A stretch of 64,000 nucleotides of DNA, taken from positions 1 to 64,000 of the forward strand of contig NZ_JAMLDY010000009.1 in assembly GCF_024211255.1 (NCBI RefSeq), given 5' to 3'. Below are positions 51,208 through 60,746 of the stretch, piece after piece; position 1 is the first letter of the stretch, and every line of letters starts with the position of its first letter. The notes under the pieces were generated by a model that ran no database searches, was not told the origin of the DNA, and saw only the letters and a list, made by a program, of their open reading frames with translations. Origin of the DNA: Sphingomonas liriopis (GTDB taxonomy: Bacteria; Pseudomonadota; Alphaproteobacteria; Sphingomonadales; Sphingomonadaceae). A program made the translations under genes and the position numbers.

Positions 51208-52050
51208 TCAGGCAGCCAAAGGCGGAACGGGAACGCGGTCGATCGCCTCGGCGAGCTGACCGAGCCACAGCTCGGGCCCGTCCTCGACCAGCGTCGATGC
51301 GCTTTCGAGCACGAAGCTGCCACGCGCCAGCGCCGCATCGGCGACCGCGAAGATCGACTTTGGCAAGGCGTCGGACAGCAGCGGCAGGTCGTCGGGGTGC
51401 AGCCGCAGCAACGCCGATTCGCTCGCATCGGCGAGCAGTTCGGCGGCGGCCTCGATCCGGCCGTTGAGCACGTCGGCGCCGACGCCGCATTCGCCGACCA
51501 GCTTGCCGACGAGCAGCAGCACTGTCGCGCGTAGCTGGCTGGCGATCCGGTCGCGGTCGAGCTGGTGACCGTTGGCGAGCGCCGCGGCGAGTTCGGTCAG
51601 CAACGCCCGGTCGCGGTCGCCGCTCTCGCGCGCCGCCGCGGCGGCCGCGGCGAGGCCCTCGGCATAGCCGGCGGCATGCGCGGTCTCGACGGGATCGATG
51701 AAGCCGGTCGGCTCCACCTGCGCGTCGAGCGGGTCCCACCCCTGCGTCGGCTTGTCGCCGCCGGGATCGGCAGGGCTGAAATGCTTCGGACCCGGGCGCG
51801 ATGGCGGCTCGGCCGCGCCGCCGCCCATCGCGCGCTCCAGCGTCGCCCACATGTCGCGCGGCGTAAAACCAGCGGGTGGCGAGAACGCCGCCTGCAACAG
51901 GTGCGCGGCGGTATCGTGACGGCCGGCGAACCCGGCGACGAAGTTCGAGGCGGTGCCAGCCCGCTCCCCCACCCGGCCTCCCACAGCGTATTCTGATTGG
52001 GTGGCCGGGTGGGGGAGCGGGCCGGCACCGTAAGCAGAGGCGTCAGACAT
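51208..52050 (-). CDS. fliH: Flagellar assembly protein FliH, with repeat-encoded N-terminal segment
   Basis: A 280-residue FliI regulator. The middle is a charged, Ala-rich helix (AHAAGYAEGLAAAAAAARESG) and the C-terminal half (LLLVGKLVGECGVGADVLNG, LLRLHPDDLPLLSDAL) is the conserved FliH stator-like domain. Near the N-terminus residues of about 8-34 (GPLPHPATQSEYAVGGRVGE) are encoded entirely by the hairpin repeat D, read in frame. The start overlaps the fliG stop by eight bases. The repeat-encoded segment lies before the functional domains, which may explain why it is tolerated. Confidence 0.9.
   Translation of the reverse strand: MSDASAYGAGPLPHPATQSEYAVGGRVGERAGTASNFVAGFAGRHDTAAHLLQAAFSPPAGFTPRDMWATLERAMGGGAAEPPSRPGPKHFSPADPGGDKPTQGWDPLDAQVEPTGFIDPVETAHAAGYAEGLAAAAAAARESGDRDRALLTELAAALANGHQLDRDRIASQLRATVLLLVGKLVGECGVGADVLNGRIEAAAELLADASESALLRLHPDDLPLLSDALPKSIFAVADAALARGSFVLESASTLVEDGPELWLGQLAEAIDRVPVPPLAA
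51951..52030. repeat. Palindromic repeat family D inside fliH
   Basis: Arms of 28 bases (51951-51978 and 52003-52030) are complementary with one mismatch. They contain ctcccccacccggcc and ggccgggtgggggag, around a 24-base centre (cagcgtattctgattggg core). It stays open in the fliH frame. No second copy is in this window, but its shape matches dispersed intergenic repeats. Confidence 0.85.
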
Positions 52051-53065
52051 AATCGTCGTCGCCCGCGCCCATCACGATCGTGCCGTCCTTGGCGAGGTTG
52101 CGCGCGATGGCGATCATCGCCTTCTGCGCCTCCAGCACCTCGGCGAGCTTCATCGGCCCGCGCGCCTCCATCTCGTCGCGGATGCCGTCGGCCGCACGCG
52201 CCGACATGCAGCCGAGGAAGCGGTTGCGCGCATTCTCGTCGACGCCCTTCAGCGCGCGCGACAATATGTCGCCATCGACGTTGCGGATGAGCGTGCCGAG
52301 GTTCTTGTCGTCAAGGTCGAGCAGATTGTCGAAGACGAACATCGCCTCCTCGATCGCCTTGGCGACGTCCTTGTCGATCTTGAACAGCTTGGGCATCACC
52401 CGTTGCTCGGTCGCCTTGCGCGCGCCCTGCAGGATCTTCGCCGCCTCGCGCGTGCCGCCCAGCGTCATGCCGTTGCCGCCCGACCGCGCGCCGCCACCGC
52501 CGCGACGGTTGGCGAGCACCGCCTTCAGCGTCTCGACCGCATCGGGGTTGATCGGGCCCAGCCGCGCGATGCGATGGAGGATGTCGGGCTGCACCGCATC
52601 GGGCATCAGTTCGAGCACCTGGCCGCCGACCGCGGGGTCGAGGTTGGCGATCATCACCGCGGCGATCTGCGGATGCTCCTTCTCGATCATCTGCGCGATC
52701 TCGGACGCGTCGAGCCATTCGAGCATCTCGAGCTCGCAATTCGCCTCCGCCGGGGTGATGCGGGCGAGCACGCTCTCCGCCTTCTCCGGCCCCAGCGCAC
52801 GGTTCATCACCGCCTCGATCTTGGGCCGCGGGTCGAAGGTGACGCCGGTGCGCTCGCGCGCCTTGCCGACGAAATCGTCGAGCACGTCCTCCATCTCCTG
52901 TTCGGAGACGTCGGCGACCGCGAACATCGCCGAGCCCAGCTGGCGCACCTCCTCGGGGTCGAGCTTCTGGAGGATGGCCGCGGCCTCCTCCTCGCCGACC
53001 AGCATCATCAGCACCGCGGCGCGTTCGACGCCGGTGTAGCTGCGCGGGGTCGTGATCGCGTTCAC
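52043..53065 (-). CDS. fliG: Flagellar motor switch protein FliG
   Basis: A 340-residue C-ring protein that contacts the stators. The N-terminal domain begins YTGVERAAVLMMLVGEEEAAAIL. The C-terminal torque helix region reads LLDLDDKNLGTLIRNVDGDILSRALKG, with charged residues at the expected places. The ATG overlaps the fliF stop (ATGA). Length is normal. Confidence 0.96.
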   Translation of the reverse strand: MNAITTPRSYTGVERAAVLMMLVGEEEAAAILQKLDPEEVRQLGSAMFAVADVSEQEMEDVLDDFVGKARERTGVTFDPRPKIEAVMNRALGPEKAESVLARITPAEANCELEMLEWLDASEIAQMIEKEHPQIAAVMIANLDPAVGGQVLELMPDAVQPDILHRIARLGPINPDAVETLKAVLANRRGGGGARSGGNGMTLGGTREAAKILQGARKATEQRVMPKLFKIDKDVAKAIEEAMFVFDNLLDLDDKNLGTLIRNVDGDILSRALKGVDENARNRFLGCMSARAADGIRDEMEARGPMKLAEVLEAQKAMIAIARNLAKDGTIVMGAGDDDYV

Positions 53066-54750
53066 TTGGCGTCCGCCTTGATCATGTCGCGGATCGCCAG
53101 CGCGGCGCGCGCCGGATTGTCGCGGGTGAAGCCGCGCACCGCGCCGATGCGATCATCGACGGTCTGCGACGCTTCGAGCCGGTCGAGGCTGACGGGTTCG
53201 TGGACGGTGATGCCCTCGGCGGCGGCGCCGTCGGCAGCGCTGCCGTCGCCGGCTGGGGCGGACAAGGCGGGGGTCGCCTCCTCGCGCTTCTTCATCAGCC
53301 CCTTGGCGATCGGCCGTACGCCGAGCAGCAGGACGAGCAGCGCGATCAGGATCGCGGTGCCGTTGCGCGCGGCGACGGGCAGCCAGGCGTTGTCGTACCA
53401 GGCCGGGCCGGCGGTCGCGTCGGTCGCATCGGCGAACTTGCGGCTGATGACCGTCACCTGATCCTGCCGCGCCTGGTCGAAGCCGACCGCGCTCTTCACC
53501 AGATCGGTGATCTGGCCGATCTCCATCGCGGTGCGCCGCGTCTTGTCGGGATCGCGCAGCAGCACGGCGACCGACAGGCGCTTGATCGAACCCGGCGTCT
53601 GGCGGGTCACGGAGACCTCCTTGCCGAGATCGTAGGCGCGCTGGAAGCTGTCGCTCTGCTTGTTGGGGTTGGGGGCGGGGCCGCCGGCGACCGGCGAGGG
53701 CGAAGCGGCCGGAGCGCCGCTCGCGCCGTTAGCGGCCTGCGGCGTCTGCAGCTGGCTGGCAGGCGGCGGCGTGTTGCTGAGCGCGCCGGGGATGCCGCCG
53801 GGCGTCGTCGGCGCATTCGCCTGATTGCCGATCCAGTTGCCGGTCTCGGCGCGCAGCGCGCCCTGCTTGTCGTAGCTTTCGCGCGTCGCCTGCGTCTCGT
53901 CGAGGTTGATGTCGGCCTGCACCTCGGCGGTGAAATTGCCGGCGCCGACCAGCGGCGTGAGCAGCTGGACGAGTTGCTGGCGCACCTTGTCCTCGGTCTT
54001 GCGCTGCGTCTCGAGGCGCGCGTCGGTGCCCGCATCGGCGCCGGCGCCGCCGGGCTTGGACAGCAGCGCGCCCATCTGGTCGACGATCGTCACGCTCTCG
54101 GGCTTCATCCCCGGCACCGAGCTGGCGACGAGGTTGATGATCGACTGGACCTGCGCCTGGCTCAGGGCACGACCGCCTTGCAGCTTAACGACGACCGACG
54201 CCGAGGGCGAGGCGTTGTCGCGGACGAACACCGACGCTTCGGGCGTGGCGAGATGCACGCGCGCCTCGGCGACCGCGTCGATATCCTCGATCGAGCGGGC
54301 AAGCTCGGTCTCGCGCGCCTGACGCAACCGCTCGCCCTCGACCGCGCGGCTGACGCCCATCGGCAGCTGGTCGAGGATGGCATAGCCCCCGGGCGCCTGC
54401 TTGGGCAGGCCCTGCCCGGCGAGCAGCATCCGCGCCTTGCTGAACTGGTCTTCGTCGACGGTGAGGGCTCCGGTGCCCTCGTCGATCCTGCTGGCGATAT
54501 TGGCCTGCGTCAGCGCGGACGTGACCGCCTGCTTGTCGGCATCGGTCAGGCCGGTGAACAGCGTCTTCTGCGTCGGGCTGGACAGCATTATCCACGCGAG
54601 CGCGGCGGCGCCGATCAGCGCGACGAGCAGCGCCATCGGCAGGCTGCGGCGCACCGCGGGCTGCGCGAGGACGCCCTTGATCTGGAGCAGCGGGTTGGCG
54701 AACTTCTCGGGGAGGGCCGAGGGCGATGTGGTGGCGAGGGCGGTGCTCAT
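53062..54750 (-). CDS. fliF: Flagellar MS-ring protein FliF
   Basis: A 562-residue protein that builds the MS ring. It has an N-terminal membrane helix (LPMALLVALIGAAALAWIML), ring-building domains with VHLATPEASVFVRDNASPSA, LVASSVPGMKPESVTIVDQ and an internal Gly/Pro/Ala-rich linker (about 310-370), and a second membrane helix near residue 470 (GTAILIALLVLLLGVRPI). The C-terminal tail binds FliG. It starts three bases after the fliE stop. Confidence 0.96.
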   Translation of the reverse strand: MSTALATTSPSALPEKFANPLLQIKGVLAQPAVRRSLPMALLVALIGAAALAWIMLSSPTQKTLFTGLTDADKQAVTSALTQANIASRIDEGTGALTVDEDQFSKARMLLAGQGLPKQAPGGYAILDQLPMGVSRAVEGERLRQARETELARSIEDIDAVAEARVHLATPEASVFVRDNASPSASVVVKLQGGRALSQAQVQSIINLVASSVPGMKPESVTIVDQMGALLSKPGGAGADAGTDARLETQRKTEDKVRQQLVQLLTPLVGAGNFTAEVQADINLDETQATRESYDKQGALRAETGNWIGNQANAPTTPGGIPGALSNTPPPASQLQTPQAANGASGAPAASPSPVAGGPAPNPNKQSDSFQRAYDLGKEVSVTRQTPGSIKRLSVAVLLRDPDKTRRTAMEIGQITDLVKSAVGFDQARQDQVTVISRKFADATDATAGPAWYDNAWLPVAARNGTAILIALLVLLLGVRPIAKGLMKKREEATPALSAPAGDGSAADGAAAEGITVHEPVSLDRLEASQTVDDRIGAVRGFTRDNPARAALAIRDMIKADAK

Positions 54751-54753
54751 CGA

Positions 54754-55118
54754 TTATACCGGCATGCTCATGATGTCCTTGTAGGCGGACAGCAATTTGT
54801 TGCGGACCTGCAGCGTCGCTTCGAACCCGACACTGGCCTGCTGGCGGGCCAGCATGACCTTGGCGATATCGACCGTCTCGCCGCGTTCGTAGCTCTCGGA
54901 CAAGGCGGAGGCCTTGTTCTGGCTGGAATTGACGTCCTTCAGCGCGTCCTGCAGCGTATCGGCGAAGCTGGTCGGCTTCGTCGTGCCGGTCGCGTTGGTC
55001 GCGGCGGCGCCGTCGCTGGCACCGGCACGGGCGAGCGACTGGTTGCGTTCGAGGATCTGGGCGCGCAGCTGCATCACCCGGTCGACGCTCATCGCGCCGC
55101 CGACGCCGGAGACGCCGC

Positions 55119-55122
<4 letters not shown>
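54754..55122 (-). CDS. fliE: Flagellar hook-basal body protein FliE
   Basis: A 122-residue protein that joins the MS ring to the rod. The conserved C-terminal half reads FADTLQDALKDVNSSQNKAS, DIAKVMLARQQASVGFEATLQ and VRNKLLSAYKDIMSMPV. The N-terminus is variable. Its ATG overlaps the stop of the sigma-54 regulator gene (ATGA), linking the regulator and structural genes in one operon. Confidence 0.95.
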
Positions 55123-56429
<1,307 letters not shown>

Positions 56430-56490
56430 GGCTATCCCCCAAGGATGAGCCTGGAATGCGGCAACAACGGTAAACGCGGCGTTAAAACGG

Positions 56491-56504
56491 TTGCCGCCCG
56501 GCAA
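56491..56504. promoter_or_regulatory. Palindrome upstream of the flagellar activator gene
   Basis: ttgccg-cc-cggcaa lies about 62 bp before the activator start, within a 274-bp divergent gap otherwise without genes. A related ttgcc/ggcaa dyad precedes the sigma-54 microprotein promoter (18097-18120). It could be a binding site for the activator itself. Confidence 0.35.
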
Positions 56505-56610
56505 AATATTTCCGGGCGCCCGCTCCCACGCGGATCGCGCGCGCGCGGGTCCGCCCGTGCTCCCGTGCGAGGGGCGGGGGACAAGCCGGGCCGAAACGAA
56601 CTTTTTGTCC

Positions 56611-56637
56611 TAAAGCTGTTCCGGCGGCGGCCGTTAC
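56611..56637 (+). promoter_or_regulatory. Sigma-28 promoter of flagellin gene 1
   Basis: taaagctg-N11-gccgttac matches the FliA consensus with exact spacing. Predicted transcription starts near 56644, giving a leader of about 60 bases that opens with the conserved flagellin leader element. Confidence 0.8.
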
Positions 56638-56647
56638 TCCTCCTGAC

Positions 56648-56676
56648 GGCTCGGCCTTCCTCCACGGGGGCGGCGG
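56648..56676 (+). promoter_or_regulatory. Conserved flagellin mRNA leader element, copy 1
   Basis: Twenty-nine bases (ggctcggccttcctccacgg then gggcggcgg) lie at the predicted 5' end of the flagellin 1 mRNA. A nearly identical block is at 57652-57681. It can fold through gcc/ggc pairing and could be a site for post-transcriptional control, as FlbT does in Caulobacter. Confidence 0.55.
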
Positions 56677-56703
56677 GATGGCCGTAGCTTTTTGGAGGAA
56701 CCC

Positions 56704-57555
56704 ATGACTGTCATCGGCACCAATGTCGCATCGCTGCGCGCCGCCAATGCATCCAACTCGGCGAATGCCGCGCTCTCGACATCGATGCAGCGCCTGTCGA
56801 CCGGCAGCCGCATCAACTCCGCCAAGGACGATGCCGCCGGCCTCGCCATCTCGGACACGATGACCGCGCAGATCCGCGGCATGAACCAGGGCATCCGCAA
56901 CGCCAACGACGGCATCGCGATGGCGCAGACGGCCGAAGGCGCGCTGGGCGAAGTCAACAACATGCTGCAGCGCGTCCGCGAACTGACCGTGCAGGCGACC
57001 AGCGGCACCTACAGCGCCGACAACAAGACCAACCTGCAGGCCGAAGTGACCGCGCTCAAGACGCAGATCACCTCGACGCTCGCCAACACGCAGTTCAACG
57101 GCAACAAGCTGTTCGACGGCAGCGCCGGCGCCGCCGGCGTGGTGAAGATCCAGGCGGGCGCCAACGCCGCCGACTCGATCAACCTGACGCTGACCAAGCT
57201 GACCGACAATGCGACGATCACCGCGGTCGCCGGTGCCGCGGGCCCGCCCGCGATCACCGGCATCGACCTCACCGCCAACGACAACTCGGCGCTGGCCGTG
57301 GTCGATGCGGCGCTGAAGACGGTCAGCAACACCCGCGCCAGCCTGGGTGCGGCGCAGAACCAGCTGCAGTCGGCGGTCAACAACCTGACCACCAACTCGA
57401 CCAACCTCACCTCGGCGAAGAGCCAGATCATGGACGCCGATTTCTCGGCCGAAACGACCGCGCTCGCCAAGTCGCAGATCCTGAGCCAGGCCTCGACCGC
57501 GATGCTCGCCCAGGCGAACCAGAGCCAGCAGGGCGTCCTGAAGCTGCTCCAGTAA
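56704..57555 (+). CDS. Flagellin 1
   Basis: A 283-residue flagellin. The N-terminal D0/D1 helices (SLRAANASNSANAALSTSMQ, RLSTGSRINSAKDDAAGLAI) and C-terminal helices (MDADFSAETTALAKSQILSQ, ASTAMLAQANQSQQGVLKLL) are nearly identical to those of the two following genes. The short middle (about 140-200) differs: GSAGAAGVVKIQAG and AVAGAAGPPAITG. The ATG at 56704 follows ggagg. It has its own sigma-28 promoter. Flagellin is exported through the hook and polymerises under the FliD cap. Confidence 0.96.
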   Translation: MTVIGTNVASLRAANASNSANAALSTSMQRLSTGSRINSAKDDAAGLAISDTMTAQIRGMNQGIRNANDGIAMAQTAEGALGEVNNMLQRVRELTVQATSGTYSADNKTNLQAEVTALKTQITSTLANTQFNGNKLFDGSAGAAGVVKIQAGANAADSINLTLTKLTDNATITAVAGAAGPPAITGIDLTANDNSALAVVDAALKTVSNTRASLGAAQNQLQSAVNNLTTNSTNLTSAKSQIMDADFSAETTALAKSQILSQASTAMLAQANQSQQGVLKLLQ

Positions 57556-57614
57556 TCCGCGTGAACCGGCGGCGCCCCGGAAGGGCGCTGCCGGGAACGA
57601 CCCGACGTTTCGGC

Positions 57615-57641
57615 TAAAGCCGGGCGCCTTCCGGTCGTTTC
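57615..57641 (+). promoter_or_regulatory. Sigma-28 promoter of flagellin gene 2
   Basis: taaagccg-N11-gtcgtttc has the same spacing and -35 core as the first flagellin promoter but a weaker -10. The predicted start is near 57648, again just before the conserved leader element. Confidence 0.7.
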
Positions 57642-57651
57642 AACATCTGGC

Positions 57652-57681
57652 GGCTCGGCCTTTCGCCCAGGGGGGCGGCGG
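57652..57681 (+). promoter_or_regulatory. Conserved flagellin mRNA leader element, copy 2
   Basis: ggctcggcctttcgcccagg followed by ggggcggcgg. It shares most of its bases with 56648-56676 and lies at the same distance from the sigma-28 promoter, while the rest of the two leaders differs. Confidence 0.55.
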
Positions 57682-57711
57682 TGAGGTGCCATAACATCAA
57701 AGGAAACCAAC

Positions 57712-58575
57712 ATGACTGTTATCGGCACCAACGTCGCATCGCTGCGTGCAGCCAATGCGTCCACCTCCGCCAATCAGGCGCTGTCCACGTCGATGGAGCG
57801 CCTGTCGACCGGCAGCCGCATCAACTCCGCGAAGGACGACGCCGCCGGGCTCGCCATTTCGGACACGATGACCGCGCAGATCCGCGGCATGAACCAGGGC
57901 ATCCGCAACGCCAACGACGGCATCGCGATGGCGCAGACGGCCGAAGGCGCGCTGGGCGAAGTCAACAACATGCTGCAGCGCGTCCGCGAGCTGACCGTGC
58001 AGGCGACCAGCGGCACCTACAGCGCCGACAACAAGACCAACCTGCAGGCCGAAGTGACCGCGCTCAGCGCGCAGATCACCTCGACGCTCGCCAATACGCA
58101 GTTCAACGGCAACAAGCTGTTCGACGCGTCGGCCGGCACCGTCACCGCCGCCGTCGCCGGCCCGCCCGCGGTCGCCGCCTACAGCACGATCAAGATCCAG
58201 GCGGGCGCCAATGCCGCCGATACGATCAACCTCAAGCTCAACAAGCTGACCGACGATGCGACGATCACGGCCGCGACCGGGATCGACCTGACGACCGCGA
58301 CCAACACCGCGCTCGGCACCGTCGATGCCGCGCTGAAGACGGTCAGCAACTATCGCGCCGGCCTCGGTGCGGCGCAGAACCAGATGCAGTCGGCGGTCAA
58401 CAACCTGACCACCAACGCGACCAACCTCACCTCGGCGAAGAGCCAGATCATGGACGCCGATTTCTCGGCCGAAACGACCGCGCTCGCCAAGGCACAGATC
58501 CTGAGCCAGGCCTCGACCGCGATGCTCGCCCAGGCGAACCAGAGCCAGCAGGGCGTCCTGAAGCTCCTCCAGTAA
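57712..58575 (+). CDS. Flagellin 2
   Basis: A 287-residue flagellin with the same conserved ends as flagellin 1. The middle contains TVTAAVAGPPAVAAYSTIKI and ATGIDLTTATNTALG, shared with flagellin 3, so genes 2 and 3 are closest relatives. The ATG at 57712 follows aaagga. It has its own sigma-28 promoter and leader. A strong hairpin follows the stop. Confidence 0.96.
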   Translation: MTVIGTNVASLRAANASTSANQALSTSMERLSTGSRINSAKDDAAGLAISDTMTAQIRGMNQGIRNANDGIAMAQTAEGALGEVNNMLQRVRELTVQATSGTYSADNKTNLQAEVTALSAQITSTLANTQFNGNKLFDASAGTVTAAVAGPPAVAAYSTIKIQAGANAADTINLKLNKLTDDATITAATGIDLTTATNTALGTVDAALKTVSNYRAGLGAAQNQMQSAVNNLTTNATNLTSAKSQIMDADFSAETTALAKAQILSQASTAMLAQANQSQQGVLKLLQ

Positions 58576-58585
58576 TCCGCCACCT

Positions 58586-58617
58586 CGCGTCCCGCCGTCC
58601 GACGGCGACGGGACGCG
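58586..58617 (+). terminator. Hairpin between flagellin genes 2 and 3
   Basis: An outer 9-bp stem (cgcgtcccg/cgggacgcg) and an inner ccgtc/gacgg stem separated by a 3-base bulge. No T-run follows. It may be a partial terminator or stabilising structure; flagellin 3 shows no sigma-28 promoter of its own and may depend on read-through past it. Confidence 0.5.
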
Positions 58618-58645
58618 GCCTTCCCCAGCCTCGAAGGAACCCATC

Positions 58646-59509
58646 ATGACTGTCATCGGCACCAACGTCTCGTCGCTGCGGGCGGCCAACGCCTCCACCT
58701 CGGCCAACATGGCCCTGTCCACCTCGATGGAGCGCCTGTCGACCGGCAGCCGCATCAACTCGGCCAAGGACGACGCCGCCGGCCTCGCCATCTCGGACAC
58801 GATGACCGCGCAGATCCGCGGCATGAACCAGGGCATCCGCAACGCCAACGACGGCATCGCGATGGCGCAGACGGCCGAAGGCGCGCTGGGCGAAGTCAAC
58901 AACATGCTGCAGCGTGTCCGCGAGCTGACCGTGCAGGCGACCAGCGGAACCTACAGTGCCGACAACAAGACCAACCTGCAGGCGGAAGTCGCGGCACTGA
59001 CGTCGCAGATCACCTCGACGCTCGCCAACACGCAGTTCAACGGCAACAAGCTGTTCGACGCCACCGCCGGCACCGTCACCGCCGCCGTCGCCGGCCCGCC
59101 TGCGGTCGCCGCCTACAGCACGATCAAGATCCAGGCCGGCGCCAACGCGACCGACACGATCAACCTCAAGCTCAACAAGCTGACCGACGATTCGACGATC
59201 ACCGCCGCGACCGCGATCGACCTGACCAGCGCGACCAACACCGCGCTCGGGACCGTCGATGCGGCGCTGAAGACGGTCAGCACCTATCGCGCCAACCTCG
59301 GCGCGTCGCAGAACCAGATGCAGTCGGCGGTCAACAATTTGACCACCAACGCCACCAACCTGACCGCCGCGAAGAGCCAGATCATGGACGCCGATTTCTC
59401 GGCCGAAACGACCGCGCTCGCCAAGGCACAGATCCTGAGCCAGGCGTCGACCGCAATGCTCGCCCAGGCGAACCAGAGCCAGCAGGGCGTCCTGAAGCTC
59501 CTCCAGTAA
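58646..59509 (+). CDS. Flagellin 3
   Basis: A 287-residue flagellin, very close to flagellin 2 throughout, with small differences such as KTVSTYRANLGASQNQ. The ATG at 58646 follows gaagga. No FliA-type promoter is seen in the 70-bp gap upstream, and only a fragment of the leader element (cggccttcccc) remains. It may be expressed by read-through from flagellin 2. It is followed by a classical terminator. Confidence 0.96.
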   Translation: MTVIGTNVSSLRAANASTSANMALSTSMERLSTGSRINSAKDDAAGLAISDTMTAQIRGMNQGIRNANDGIAMAQTAEGALGEVNNMLQRVRELTVQATSGTYSADNKTNLQAEVAALTSQITSTLANTQFNGNKLFDATAGTVTAAVAGPPAVAAYSTIKIQAGANATDTINLKLNKLTDDSTITAATAIDLTSATNTALGTVDAALKTVSTYRANLGASQNQMQSAVNNLTTNATNLTAAKSQIMDADFSAETTALAKAQILSQASTAMLAQANQSQQGVLKLLQ

Positions 59510-59590
59510 CCGCTTTCTCAAGACCGGTGTCGGCACCGCCCCCCCAAGGGTGCCGGCATCCAGCTCTTCCCCCAAGGTCGAGCGCAACCG

Positions 59591-59624
59591 AGCCCCGGTG
59601 GTCGAAAGACCGCCGGGGCTTTTT
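59591..59624 (+). terminator. Intrinsic terminator of the flagellin cluster
   Basis: A 13-bp stem (agccccggtggtc with gaccgccggggct, one G:T pair) capped by a gaaa tetraloop and followed by ttttg. This is the clearest rho-independent terminator in the window. Confidence 0.9.
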
Positions 59625-59677
59625 GTTGGGTCCGCCCGGAAGCCGTGGAAGGGCAGGGCGCCCCCACCCCCCACCAC

Positions 59678-59768
59678 CGTTCGCCCTGAGCCTGTCGAAG
59701 GGCAGAGTGCCACCCGCATAGCGCTCGCCCGTGGAACGCGGTGCTTCGACAGGCTCAGCGCGAACGGC
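59678..59768. repeat. Palindromic repeat family A, copy 4
   Basis: Arms ccgttcgccctgagcctgtc and gacaggctcagcgcgaacgg with a longer, unrelated centre of about 40 bases. It lies between convergent flagellin 3 and tsaC. Confidence 0.9.
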
Positions 59769-59783
59769 CGAATGATACCCGCC

Positions 59784-60707
59784 CTACCGATGCGCCGCGC
59801 GGCGCAGTCGGTCGTTGATCGCCTCGCCCAGCCCCACGTCGGGGATCGGCGCCACCGCGATCCGCGCGCGGTCGCTGGCATCGGCGCGATGCAGCGCATC
59901 GAACACTCGCGCCGCCGCCTCGCGCAGGTCGCCCGACGCCGACAGCATGTCGTCCCCCGTTATCGGGCCATGACCGATCAGCCATTCGTCGCCCTGCGCC
60001 GCGGTCGCGTTCAGCCGCAGCGGCTTGGCGGGCGCATAATGCGTCGCCAACTGCCCCGGTGCGGTGATCGCGGACTCCTTTATATGGGGCACCGTCGCGA
60101 ACGGCAGCTCGGCCGCGGTGATCGGCCCCGGCCGCAGGATCGTCCGCCCCGCCACGATCGTCGATTCGAGTCCCGCATCGGTCGCGCCATCGTCGATGAT
60201 GAGCGGCACCCGTATGCCAAGACTGGAGGCGACATGCCAGGCTCGCGTCGGACTGATCCCGTTGCTCGCATTCGCGGACGGCGCCGCGAGCGGCCGCCCG
60301 ACCGCGGCAAGCAGCGCCTGCATCGCGCGATGCCGCGGCACGCGCAGCGCGACCGTCGCCAGCCCGGCGGTGACCAGCGACGCGATTCCTGCGTCGTCGC
60401 GCAATGGCAGCACCAGCGTCAGCGGCCCCGGCCAGAAGCGCGCCGCCAGCACCCGCGCATCGTCGTCGAACATCGCCAGTGCCTCGGCAGCGGCGGCATC
60501 GGCGACATGGACGATCAGGGGGTTGAAGCTCGGCCGCCCCTTCGCCGCGTAGATTCCCGCCACCGCGTCGGCGTTGCCGGCGTCGGCGGCAAGGCCATAG
60601 ACCGTCTCGGTCGGCACCGCGACGCATTCGCCGCGGGTGATTCGCATCGCCGCCTCGGCGATCGCGGCCATGCCGTAGGGTAAGATGCGCGGGTTTGGAT
60701 CGGCCAT
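59784..60707 (-). CDS. tsaC: L-threonylcarbamoyladenylate synthase (Sua5/YwlC/TsaC)
   Basis: A 307-residue enzyme for the first step of t6A modification of tRNAs reading ANN codons. The N-terminal YrdC domain contains VPTETVYGLAADA and KGRPSFNPLIVHV, then LAAPSANASNGISPT; a C-terminal Sua5 domain follows (about 215-300), so this is the longer Sua5/YwlC form. Function depends on TsaB/D/E elsewhere. It is divergent from the acyl-CoA dehydrogenase gene with only 39 bp between them. Confidence 0.93.
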   Translation of the reverse strand: MADPNPRILPYGMAAIAEAAMRITRGECVAVPTETVYGLAADAGNADAVAGIYAAKGRPSFNPLIVHVADAAAAEALAMFDDDARVLAARFWPGPLTLVLPLRDDAGIASLVTAGLATVALRVPRHRAMQALLAAVGRPLAAPSANASNGISPTRAWHVASSLGIRVPLIIDDGATDAGLESTIVAGRTILRPGPITAAELPFATVPHIKESAITAPGQLATHYAPAKPLRLNATAAQGDEWLIGHGPITGDDMLSASGDLREAAARVFDALHRADASDRARIAVAPIPDVGLGEAINDRLRRAAHR

Positions 60708-60746
60708 CCGAACGGCCTATATCGCAACCAGTTTCAGGAGAGAATG

